Shown here: positions 25,025 through 34,840 of the stretch, one piece after another
Numbering within the stretch: position 1 is the first letter of the stretch
How the letters are laid out: each line of letters begins with the position of its first letter
Source: Plantago major
Lineage: Eukaryota > Streptophyta > Magnoliopsida > Lamiales > Plantaginaceae
Length of the DNA stretch: 64,000 nucleotides
Assembly: GCA_026545765.1 (NCBI GenBank)
Contig: CM048844.1
Location: forward strand, 62,051,035 to 62,115,034
Direction: 5' to 3'
Made by a program: the position numbers and the translations under genes
Notes under the pieces: model-generated
The model's database searches: none
Told to the model about the DNA's origin: nothing
Seen by the model: the letters and a program-made list of their open reading frames with translations, nothing else

Positions 25025-25786
25025 TAAGCATTCTAAGTGTTGATATTTATAGATGAATTTGAGTGCCGTTTCAATAGTATCCGTTAGGCTTAAATCAAAT
25101 TCAAACTATTGATATCTGAGTATAGTATTGTAGTACGTTTGTCTTCTTCTTCAGAAGCTACCGTTTTTGTTCAGACATCTCTGTCCGCGTATTTAATGCA
25201 TTGTACTATACTTTGTCCTGTAGTGCCAACGGAACTATGCATTGTATATGAGATCTTATACTATCAGAGTTCTCTGAATCTTTGCACGTCCTTTTCCAGA
25301 AATTATCACGACTCCAGATACCACTTGTTGAAATAACTTGTTATAGTATATTTCTTTTCAGAAACATAGTTTATGTCCAAGGTATCTGAGTGTAGATATC
25401 TGTGGGCACTTTCCTCGTCTCAGAAACCTTTTATTTCTCAGATATCTTTTGCAACACAGTTTTTTAAAAACGCTTGTGTCTTCAAGATATCTGGTCATAG
25501 GTATCTGAAAAAACCCTTGTCTTTAGCAATCTTGTGCAGTCTTCAAATCTTCAAATCTGTTGAACTTTTCCTGCTGGATGCCTTCTTCTTGGTCTTCTTT
25601 TTAGAAAATAAAAATTACATTCAGAGACCTAACATCCTATACAAGATTAGTGATTAGGGTAAGGACGATCATACTTAGTGAGTTTCCTCTTTACAGCATT
25701 CAAGTGAACCAAGAGTACTAACCACCTTTCTGAGCTAAGATAAGTCATTAGGTTGCTGATCAAAATCTAAACAGATATTCCTAATA
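25025..25786 (-). repeat. Inverted partial LTR (family 2) facing copy C
   Basis: On the minus strand this is the first 760 bp or so of a family 2 LTR, starting TATTAGGAATATCTG at 25786. Its outer 390 bp (about 25390-25786) are the inverted repeat of 24638-25024, about 90 percent alike by eye, with 365 bp between the arms. No polypurine tract or internal sequence follows at 25787, so the outer LTR edge meets other DNA. Confidence 0.82.
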
Positions 25787-25968
25787 GACAATAAGAAAAA
25801 GGGGGGGGGGGAGAGAGAGATTAGGGTAAGGACGACAAAAGGCACGGACTCAACACCTTTTTTTTTGTGAGGGACGGATTGAACGAAAAAACAAAAATGT
25901 CCTCTCTACTTTAAAATGTAGTTCCACAACTATCTTCTACTAAGATACTTGGAAACTAGGGGGACATA
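25787..25968. other. Unclassified AT-rich DNA with poly-G and GA tracts
   Basis: A run of 11 G (25801-25811) is followed by a short GA repeat and the word ATTAGGGTAAGGACGA, which also occurs in the inverted LTR near 25653. I see no gene. Confidence 0.5.
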
Positions 25969-26828
25969 TGTTGATACGGAAATATGTACAATCCGTCATA
26001 AGATACCTTTGGAACGAATCCTAAGTCGTCTCAAGCTGTTGAAAGGTCCGAGGACTTAAGGTCCGGCCAGGAGGTCCGACCCAAAGGCCACCTCCGGTCC
26101 AACCCTCCTGAGTGTAACGGTGAAATAGACCCCAAAGACAGTATGTCCAACCCAAGCCATGGGGGTCCGACCCGGATGACGGTTCGGACGTAAGTCCTTA
26201 ACCTGATAAGGAACCAAGTGGACTGGCAGCAAGAGAGAAAGCAGGGTCCGAGACAATCAAGGTCCGAACCACTATGCCTTGTGGTTTAGGAGAGTTACTC
26301 ACAGACAGAATGACGACCCAGACCAGACCCTCGGACCTACTCTCTCGGACGAAGGTCTGAGACAGACTTCAGAAGTCTCTAATTTCTCTTGAAGAATGAC
26401 TAAACTACCCTCGAAAGCCCAAAAGGGAAATGAGTTAAGTCTTCTTAATGGGCCATGGGATTAATAGAGAATTTTTGACGCAATCCGAGCCTTACACTTG
26501 TCACGATCTGATGAAGTCCATCCCCTTTGAGAAATCTCTATATATATATAGCACATATTCCCATGACAACAAAGGTAAGTCAAGCCATCTTTACGAACTA
26601 ATCCCGAACACTATACAGAGTAGATCTTCAGTCTCTCTCAAGTGAAGTCTTCACCCGGTTTGACACTTAGCAAACCGGGTCTACGGTCCTAACCGCCCCT
26701 CCAAAGTTACTTGTGCAGGTTCTTACCCTTTAGAGCTTTGGACCTTAGGTTTGGACGATTTGCAGTGATTTTGACCTAAAAGATTTAGGAAGAACTCACT
26801 AAGAGATTGGGGGACTTCACCCTCAACA
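25969..26828 (+). repeat. Solo LTR of a different LTR retrotransposon family (860 bp)
   Basis: The ends form the inverted repeat TGTTGA...TCAACA expected of an LTR. A TATA box with CTATATATATATAG lies near 26538-26551, and a strong hairpin CCCGGTTTG/CAAACCGGG at 26654-26679 lies downstream of it. The sequence is richer in GC than its neighbours, with many GGTCCGA words. No primer site or polypurine tract flanks it, so it looks like a solo LTR. The 5 bp on either side (ACATA, ATGTG) do not match, so no target duplication is seen. It could belong to Ty3/gypsy, but I cannot assign it. Confidence 0.62.
26654..26679 (+). other. Strong hairpin in the solo LTR
   Basis: CCCGGTTTG and CAAACCGGG form a perfect 9-bp stem around an 8-base loop, about 100 bp downstream of the TATA box and so probably within the transcribed part of the LTR. 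Confidence 0.6.
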
Positions 26829-28206
26829 ATGTGAATAAAATTTGACATAAACTAACCCCCATGAAGTGTTTTCACATAAAACCGTGTACTAACCCCTTTG
26901 GATTTTCTCGAAAACTAGATGTCTCAAAAATACATTTTTAATTCGAGGTTCGATCAACCAAAATAGTTCAACATGTGCGTAGAATTGGTTTTATACCACA
27001 AACCATATCATGTGAATAAAAGTTGACACAAACTAACTCTATCGAGTGTTTCACAAAAAATCGTGTACTACCCCCTCGAGTTTTATTGAAGAAAAGAGGT
27101 CTCGGAAATACATTTTTAAATCGATGTTCGATCAACCAAAATAGTTCAATATGTGTGTAGAATAGTTTTTATACCACAAACCATGTCATGTAACTAAAAT
27201 TTGACATAAACTAACCCATCGAGGGTTTCACAAAAAATCATGTCCTATACCCCCTTTGAGTTTTCTCAACAACAAGATGTCTCAAAAATATGTTTTTAAT
27301 TCGAGGTTCGATGAACCAAAATAGTTCAATATGTGCGTAGAATAGGTTTTATACCACAAACCATGTCATGTGAATAAAATTTCACACAAATAAACTCCAT
27401 CGAGTGATTCACAAAAAATCGTGTGCTATCCCCTTAAAGTTTTATTTAAGACTAGAGGTCTCGGAAATACATTTTTAAATCGAGGTTCGTTCAACAAAAA
27501 TAGTTCAATATGTGCGTAGAATAGTTTTTATACCACAAACCATTTTATGTGAATAAAATTTGACACAAACTAACCCCATGGAGTGTTTTCACAAAAGACT
27601 GTGTACTAACCCCTTTGGGTTTTCTCAAAAACTAGATGTCTCAAAAATACGTTTGTAATTGGAGGTTTGATCAACCAAAATAGTTCAATATGTGCATAGA
27701 ATAAGTTTTATACCACAAACCATATCATGTGAATAAAATTTAACACAAACTAACTCTATCGAGTGTTTGACAAAAAATCTTGTACTACCCCATTTGAGTT
27801 TTATTGAAGACAACAGGTCTTAGAAATACGTTTTTAAATCGAGATTCGATCAACCAAAATAGTTCAATTTGTGCTTAGAATAGGTTTTTACTACAAACCA
27901 TGTCATTTGAATAAAATTTGACACAAACTAACCCATCGAGGGTTTCACAAAAAATCATGTCCTATACCCTCTTTGGGTTTTCTCGAAAACTAGATGTCTC
28001 AAAAATACATTTTTAATTCGAGATTCGATCAACCAAAATAGTTCAATAAGTGCGTAGAATAGTTTTTATACCACAAACATTGTCATGTGAATAAAATTTG
28101 ACAAAAACTAACCCATCGAGGGTTTCACGAAAAATCATGTCCTATACCCCCTTTGGGTTTTCTCGAAAACTAGATGTCTCAAAAATATATTTTTAATTCG
28201 AGGTTC
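26829..28206. repeat. 180-bp satellite array, about 7.6 units, with higher-order pattern
   Basis: Units starting ATGTGAATAAAA recur at 26829, 27010, 27188, 27368, 27547, 27727, 27905 and 28085, a period of 178-181 bp. The units fall into three variants in the order X-B-Y-B-X-B-Y-Y, which gives a repeat of about 718 bp built of four units. The array is cut at 28206 by the LTR of copy E. On the left it meets the solo LTR. No coding is seen. The period is typical of plant centromeric or heterochromatic satellites. Confidence 0.88.
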
Positions 28207-29842
28207 TGTTGGTCCAGATAACGACAAAGTAAAAGACTGGGGGGGGGGGTGTGAATAGTCTTTTAAAACTTTTGTCGATAAAATAATTTCTCAGATATGT
28301 GTGAAGATATCTGATACTTATAATCAGAGAGCGGAAGACATTTGTGTGATAAGTATACGTGCTCAGCAAGATATAATGTGTTTAAATACTAAGCAGGATA
28401 AAGAGAACGATAAGTAAATTGATGAAAGTAAATAACACGTCTTCTTATAGTGGTATCTGAAGGTGGCGTAAGCCTTCAACAAATCTACTTCGGCCTTTCT
28501 CAGACCTAGAATCCACTAAGACAGATAATTGAGTTCACCTTACAAATATCTTCTCTCGATTCCTAAATGCACTAGGTTCCCAACCAAGTGTTCCCCCTGA
28601 GTTATTCCCCGGTTCCCAGCTATGTACTTCCTATACTCAGAAATCTTTGAGCTGTTCCTTAGTTTCCCAAACTAAGTACTTCATATGCTCAATAACCTTG
28701 GAGTTGTTCCTTAGTTTCCCAAACTATGTACTTCCTGTACTCCACGGCGTGTATGGTGTTGGTTAAGAAGAGTTTGTCAGAATGGTAGATTAATAACTTC
28801 TACTGTTATGTAATACTACCTTCTTGAACAAGAGTCACCTAACACACTTCACAATGTGTGGTGATATGTTCTTTACTGACTCAAGTCTATGATAAATGTT
28901 CTAGAGAATGAATCTCAGATACTTGATCTTTTGATTCAACTCCTTCATAGATAGCAATGCTTGTTAAGGATCAGGACACTTAGAACTTTCGTGCTACTTA
29001 GAATTCAAGAGCTTAGCCGCTACTGTAAGCTAAAGAGTAAGTAGGCAGAAGGCTTGTATGCTTGAGAGAAAGATACCACTAATTGTATTATCAGAGAAGC
29101 TTGGTATTTTCAGTGAGTTCAGTGTGTCTTTCAAGCATTCTATGTGTTGATATTTATAGTTGAAAATCATGCCGTTTGAATAGTATCCATTAGGCTCAAT
29201 GAAATTCAAACTATTGATATCTGTAAATAGTACTGCAGAAGACGTTGTCTCTTTTCAGAGATTTCCTCTTTTGTTCAAATGTCTCTGTCTACGCATTAAA
29301 TGCATTGTACTATTTTTGTCCTGCAGTGCCAACGAAACTATGCACGCTTTCTGAAGCATTACATGTCCTTTTCAAGAAACTCTCACATCTCTAGATACTT
29401 TATTAAAACATTGTTTCCTGGAACCAATGTTTTTTCCAAGGTATCTGATTGTAGGTATCTGTGGGCACTTTTTCTCGTTCAGAAACATGGTATTCTCAGA
29501 TATCTTTTGTGAAACTTGTTTGTTGAAAAACACTTGTTTCTTCAAGATATCTGGACATAGGTATCTGACGAAACCAATTTCCTTCGTCTTCAGCAAACTC
29601 GTGCAGTCTTCAAATCATCAAATTTGTTGAACTCTTCTGCCGGATGCCTTCTACTTGGTCTTCTTCAAAGATATAAAAATTACATTCAGAGACCTAACAT
29701 CCTATACAAGATTTGCTAGACTAACATACTCAGTGATTTTCCTCTTTTACAGTGTTCAATTGAACTAAGAGTACTAAGCACCTTTCTGAGCTAAGATAAG
29801 TCATTAGGTTGCTGATCAAAATCTAAACAGATATTCCTAACA
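28207..29842 (-). repeat. 3' LTR of copy E (family 2, 1636 bp)
   Basis: Read on the minus strand it starts TGTTAGGAATATCTGTTTAG (29842) and ends GGTCCAACA next to GAACC of the satellite. A TATA box lies at 29151-29158 on the minus strand. Three AAGTAC units with small hairpins lie near 28610-28745, and a poly-C tract (read as G) near 28240-28249. Confidence 0.9.
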
Positions 29843-30236
29843 AATTTCCCCCTTTTTGATCAGTCAACGATGACTATCTTTAAAACCTATTACAACTTGG
29901 AAGAGGGAACAATCCAACACTTAAATCATTTCTTATGATCTTTTCAATTCATTTAATTAAGTGCAGAAAGTAAACATCAACCAAATCACTGGTGTGATCT
30001 TTGCTGATAAGTTATCTTTTTATAGATTGATATCTGAGAGTAGGTTCATCAGATATGTTACAAAGAAAGTTCACAGATAACTTAATAAATAAAACACATT
30101 TCAGTACAATCAGCAAGATACAAAATACATAGTTGAATTAGGACAACAGGAGCAACCAAGCTCCAAGTAAACATCTTAAATAACTAGTCTTCAATTCTTC
30201 AAAAAGTCTTCAACATTTCAGTAGCAGATCTATGGA
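29843..30236 (-). other. Polypurine tract and 3' untranslated region of copy E
   Basis: On the minus strand the tract AAAAAGGGGGAAATT lies directly before the LTR (29843-29857). The rest is noncoding and similar to C and F. Confidence 0.8.
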
Positions 30237-30270
30237 TCAGTTAGCAAATTCCCTATCCCCAAACCTTTTG

Positions 30271-31194
30271 GGGGAAATTACATTTCCTACCCTTAAATTT
30301 GGGCCAATTACAGTTTAGTCCCTTCTATTCAAACAATTACAGATACACCTAAAACCTCATTTTTGAGTTGACCAGAAATAAAATAAATAGAAAAGAAAAT
30401 GAATTGGACTTAGTTGCAATTTACAATCTTCATTTTACTACACATTAGACTCTAATATTTTATAAATTACAACAATGACTCATTATTATTGTAAATTAAA
30501 CCTCAATAAAATTTATTTTCAAAATATACCCAATTTTTTTTTTCTTCTTCCTCCTCCATTTCTTCTTCCTTCTTCAAAAAAGATCCGATCGGAGCTGTGA
30601 AAAGCTCCGATCGGAGCTATTTTATATCGCTTTCGAGTCGCTTTACAGCCCGATTGGAGCGATTTGACTTGATTAGAGCTGTAAATAGCTCCTCACCAGA
30701 GCTGTTAGCAGCTCCGGCTTGGAGCTGCAAAACAGCTCCGGCCGGAGATGTAGCAGCTCCGGCGTAACAGCTCTGGCCGAAGCTGTTTTATAGCTCCGAT
30801 CGGAGCTATTCACAGCTCCGATCGAAGCATTTGTAGTAGGAAGAAGAAGATGGAGGAAGGAGGAAGAAGAAGTTGACAAAGATTGGAGGTGGTGGTGGTT
30901 GGAGGTGGTGGAAGAAGGTTGAAGATGGTGGGTAGTTAGATTTGAAGAAATAAAAATTTTGCGGTTTGTTTGTGAGAGTTATAAACGTTTTGGGGTTTAT
31001 TTTGCAATAAGAGAGAATTAATTAATTTTTGAATTATAAAGAAAAGATAAAATGGGTGAAAAAGTTGACTTTTGGGCCTAGCTGCAATTACATTTCTTTT
31101 CGTTTGTAAAAAAGTTGTTCATCTGTAATTGTTTGAATAGAAGGGACCTCAGTGAAAAGAGGTTATATTGCATGGGTGGTATATGTAATTTTTC
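30271..31194. mobile_element. Fold-back non-autonomous DNA transposon (924 bp)
   Basis: The element interrupts copy E between sequences that are joined in C and F. It is flanked by the direct repeat CCTTTTG (30264-30270 and 31195-31201), a likely 7-bp target duplication, though 5-7 bp is possible because of the run of C and T. The ends are imperfect inverted repeats (GGGGAAATTACAT against GAAAAATTACAT). Inside them a 27-bp perfect inverted repeat lies near 30313-30339 and 31120-31146, and pyrimidine-rich and purine-rich arms follow. The centre (30580-30835) holds many copies of the self-complementary word AGCTCCGATCGGAGCT and variants. No transposase is seen. It could be a MITE of a Mutator-like or other family. 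Confidence 0.72.
30580..30835. repeat. Core of palindromic AGCTCC/GGAGCT repeats
   Basis: At least eight AGCTCC or GGAGCT words alternate in both orientations, among them two close copies of the perfect palindrome GCTCCGATCGGAGC near 30603-30620 and 30795-30812. This core is much richer in GC than the arms. Folded, the whole element can form a long hairpin. Confidence 0.65.
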
Positions 31195-32007
31195 CCTTTT
31201 GATATCATCTGAGTAGTCATAGGGCAAGGTCTTGACTATCATCTTAGTGTTTCTGGCAAATCCACGGACTTCCTTGTAGGTTTTGGTGGGATTCTTCTTG
31301 GCAAAGTGTTTGACCCATAGATACTTTCCCATTTCCAGGCATGCTCAATTATGATATCTGATAGCTTGAAGTATTCATAAATGATCCTCAGATATCTTAT
31401 GTCACCCTTGTATTTCTCTTGAGTCATAGGGTTCCACAGCAAGTCTTGCTCTCAGTAATGTTGGGAATTCTGTGCACATCATCTGGCTTTCCATAAGGAC
31501 ATTCATCAGAGAGGTCCTTCTTCATGGCTTCTATTCTCTTGATCAAGGTAGGCTTGTCTTTTCTCCATGCCATGAGCTGTTGATGGATGGGTACTGGAAA
31601 TCCCTTCTCATTTACAAGCAAATACTTCAGTTCCAGTATCCAATAGCTATTTTTCTGTTGGATGCACCTGTAGGAGGAATGTTCATCAGTCTTTACATAC
31701 TCAATTATGGCATCCTCTGGCCTGAGTGGAAATTGAAGTTTTCTTTGTTCAGCTCTTAGCCTGCTCCTCCTTTGTCTTGAATTCTCCCTTGGGGGATTGC
31801 TTGAAGAACCACCCTGGATAGACTTGGTATTTCCAGAGGGTGTTTTGGCTGCCAATTGCTTTGCAGCAATAGGCTCAGATAGGCTATCAACCCTTTTCAT
31901 TTTCCTGTGAAGAGGAGCTTCATCTTCATCAGTCTCTTCATCATCATCAATGTTAATCTTTGTGGGAGATTTGCAGCATTCTTTATTGCCCTGGGATTTG
32001 ATTTGGC

Positions 32008-32046
32008 CTTCTTCTTCTTCTTCTTCTTCTTCTTCTTCTTCTTCTT

Positions 32047-32076
<30 letters not shown>
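32008..32076. repeat. CTT/GAA microsatellite, about 23 units
   Basis: An uninterrupted CTT run of 69 bp. On the minus strand it reads GAA and would code poly-Glu within the acidic linker of the post-pol gene of E. Copy F has only a few GAA codons at the same place. Confidence 0.95.
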
Positions 32077-32077
<1 letters not shown>

Positions 32078-33148
32078 AATGCCTTTTACTTGTCTTCTCA
32101 TTGGGGACTTGGTTCCCTTTGGAGATCGCTGTGACATGGCCCTTGTTGTCATTCCTTGTTCAGGAATCTGCTGAGTTGTTGCTACTATCTGAGTAGCAAC
32201 TTGACTGAAGGAGGGCTCATTTATTCTGAGAGGTGGTTGTTCAGTTTTTCTTTTGTTTCCTCTCCCTTTTCCTCTCTGAGCACCTTGAGATCCTTCCCCC
32301 TTAGTCATTGTAGACTGACTAAGAATCACAAAAGATTCTGAGAGGGAGTCAAAGTTGCCTTGCAGATAGTGGTAAGCAGCAACCTACTTTTCCAGATCAT
32401 CCTTAAGCTCCTGATTCTGTTTGATAAGTCATGTTTCCTTATCAGTGAGCTATGCCAGTGGACCTTAAGTAGCATCTGCTTTTCCAGCAGCATAGCTAGC
32501 CTCATTGAGGGCTTTTTCAGCAAGATTATTGTCAAAATCCCTCACTATGCCTAGGTCTCTCTGAGCAATGACCAAGCTTGTTGTTCTCTGAGTGCTTAAC
32601 TCAGTGAACTTCTTCATTTCAGCAGGGACTGATGCAATTACTTCTTCATTTTGTTGAGACAGCTCTTTTCTTAGAGTTACCAGAACCTGGTATCTGGCCA
32701 TGTAATCTTGGGAGTTGAGATTTGGTGCCTTACTAAAGCTCAGAGGAGCAATCTGTTTTCTTTTTAAGTGTGAAACTCCCAAGTAAACATTTACATGTTC
32801 TGCCAAGGTTCTATCTTCTTTATCATCTGAGTCTTCATCCCAGTGATCTTAATCCTTTTGGGCATTTTCATCAATATTTTCTAGCCAAGCAACCATCTCA
32901 AAGATGGGCTTCTTTCCTTTCAGTGAGGAGGAGGACGCTACATCTTGTGGTAATGCAGCCTTAGCATCATGCTTGTCTTCAGATACTTGCTCAGTATCTA
33001 ATTCCTCATCAATTGCCTAAACAACAAGCTAGAGTTCTTTCATCTCAGCATAAGCTTCCATTTCCTTGATGGTAAGATCTTCAATCTTTTGGAGCTTTGA
33101 TTTGGATTCAGCTATCTTTTCTTCCAATTGAAGATTTAGCTGTTGTTC

Positions 33149-34722
33149 TGTTAGGAATATCTGTTTAGATTTTGATCAGCAACCTAATGACTTATCATAG
33201 CTCAGAAAGGTGATTAGTACTCTTAGTTCAATTGAACTCTGTAAAAGAGGAAACTCACTGAGTATGATAGTCTAGCAAATCTTGTATAGGATGTTAGGTC
33301 TCGACGTGTAATTTTTATTTTCTGAAGAAGACCAAGAAGAAGGCATCCAGCAGGAAAAGTTCAGCGGATTTGAAGATTTGAAGACTGCACAAGATTGCTG
33401 AAGACAAGGGTTTTCCAGAAACCTATGACCAGATATCTTGGAGAAACAAGTGTTTCAAAACACACTAGTTGCAAAAGATATCTGAGAATAAAGGGTTTCT
33501 GAGACGAGGAAAGTGCCCATAGATATCTACACTCAGATACCTTGGACATAAAATATGCTTCTGAAAAAGAAACATATTATAACAAGTTGTTTAAACAAAT
33601 GGTATCTGGAGCTATGATGATCTCTGGAAAAGAACATGCAAAGTTTCAGAAAACTCTGATTGTATAAAAATCTCTGATACCATGCATAGTTTCGTTGGCA
33701 CTACATGACAAAATATAGTACAGTGCATTAAATGCCCAGACAGAAATGTCTGAACAAAAACGGTAGCTTCTGAAGAAGAAGACAAACATGCTACAGTACT
33801 ATATTCAGATATCAATAGTTTGAATTTTATTTAAGCCTAACGGATACTATTCAAACAGCACTCAAATTCATCTATATATATCAACACTGAACTTACATTG
33901 AATACTCACATAAGCGCTCTCAAACAAACTACTTACCTTCAAGCTTTCTGCTGCGACCAAAGCTCTTGATTCTAAGTAGCACAAAAGTTCTAAGTGTCCG
34001 GATCCTTAACGAGTATTGTTATCTGTGAAAGAGTTAAAGTAATATTTCATATCTAAAGTTTCATTCTCTTGAAAACTTACCATAGACTTGGGTCAGTAGA
34101 GAACAAGATACCATACATTGAAAAGTGTATTAAGTATACTTGATTCACAGTGCTATTTGAATAACTGAACAAGTTATTAAAGAAGCTCACCTGACAAACA
34201 AACCTAAAACCAACACCATATACGGTGTGGAGTACAGGAAGTACTTAGTTTGGGAAACTAAGGAATAACTCCAAGGCTGCTGAGCACAGGAAGTACTTAG
34301 CTTGGGAAGCTAAGGAATAGCTCAAAAAGGTTTCTGAGTACAGGAAGTACTTGGCTGTGAAAGCCGGGGAATAACTCAGGGGGAACATTTGTAAGGTTAC
34401 CTCATTTATGTTAGTGGATTCTAGGTCTGAGAAAGACCGAAGTGGATTAGTTGAAGGATTACGCCACCTTCAGATACCACTATAAAAAGACTTATGTTAT
34501 TTACTTTCTGCAGTTTATTACTTATTTTACTTATATTGCAAAGTACTTACACTTATCTTGTTGAACACGTGCACTTATCTTAGAAGTCTTCCGCTCTCTG
34601 AAATTAAGTATCAGATATCTTCACAGATATCTGAGAAACTGTGTTTATCGACAAAAGTTTTAAAAGACTATTCACCCCCCCCCCCCTTCTAGTCTTTTAC
34701 TTTGCCGTTATCTAGAACAACA
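33149..34722 (+). repeat. 5' LTR of copy F (family 2, 1574 bp)
   Basis: It starts TGTTAGGAATATCTGTTTAG and ends TCTAGAACAACA. A TATA box (CTATATATAT) lies near 33872-33880. Downstream, three tandem units of about 55 bp (34230-34380) each hold AGGAAGTACTT and a small hairpin. A poly-C tract near 34675-34686 lies in the loop of a stem TAAAAGACTA/TAGTCTTTTA. Confidence 0.93.
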
Positions 34723-34724
34723 AG

Positions 34725-34736
34725 TGGTATCAGAGC
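34725..34736 (+). promoter_or_regulatory. Primer binding site of copy F
   Basis: TGGTATCAGAGC lies two bases after the 5' LTR and matches the complement of the tRNA-Met 3' end. Confidence 0.9.
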
Positions 34737-34840
34737 AGGAGGTTCCCAAGCCTTCTGCACTGAACCTAGATCCTAGATAAGTGCCCACTAACTGCTTTTC
34801 ACCTACACTTGATTCGTTTGTTTAGTGTGTTTGCTGCAGA

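Larger units (their letters stand above)
28207..33148 (-). mobile_element. Sirevirus-type Ty1/copia retrotransposon, copy E (family 2), 3' part
   Basis: On the minus strand the order is post-pol gene (from 33148), noncoding end, polypurine tract and 3' LTR (29842 to 28207). The LTR outer edge sits directly in a satellite unit. The right side is cut by the 5' LTR of copy F, so gag and pol of E should lie beyond the right edge of the window. A fold-back DNA transposon is inserted in its post-pol gene. It has several breaks and is among the older copies here. Confidence 0.87.
30237..33148 (-). pseudogene. Post-pol gene region of copy E (3' two-fifths or so)
   Basis: Minus strand. From 33148 it holds the coiled-coil part, then the basic and acidic linker (including a poly-Glu run from a CTT microsatellite at 32008-32076), then the conserved C-terminal domain (SYWILELKYLLVN, SDECPYGKPDDVHRIPN), ending near 30237. 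The DNA transposon at 30271-31194 interrupts the last part. The N-terminal domain is not in the window because copy F begins at 33149. Several breaks are present. Confidence 0.75.

Noticed and set aside
25652-25840. TTAGGG words as telomere repeats
   Set aside because: Only two isolated copies in a longer shared word, and plants mostly use TTTAGGG.
25787-25968. Host gene fragment beside the fold-back LTR
   Set aside because: No open frame, splice pattern or recognisable domain is present.
26056-26256. Minus-strand frame of 66 residues in the solo LTR
   Set aside because: Short, without a domain, and inside a noncoding LTR.
26829-28206. Spaced repeats that might suggest a CRISPR array
   Set aside because: Units are 180 bp and repeat over their full length with no unique spacers; this is a plant satellite.
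31907-32134. Frame with a long poly-Phe run
   Set aside because: It is only the translation of the CTT microsatellite on the wrong strand.
34725-34736. tRNA-like sequence after the LTR
   Set aside because: It is the primer site complementary to a tRNA end, not a tRNA gene.
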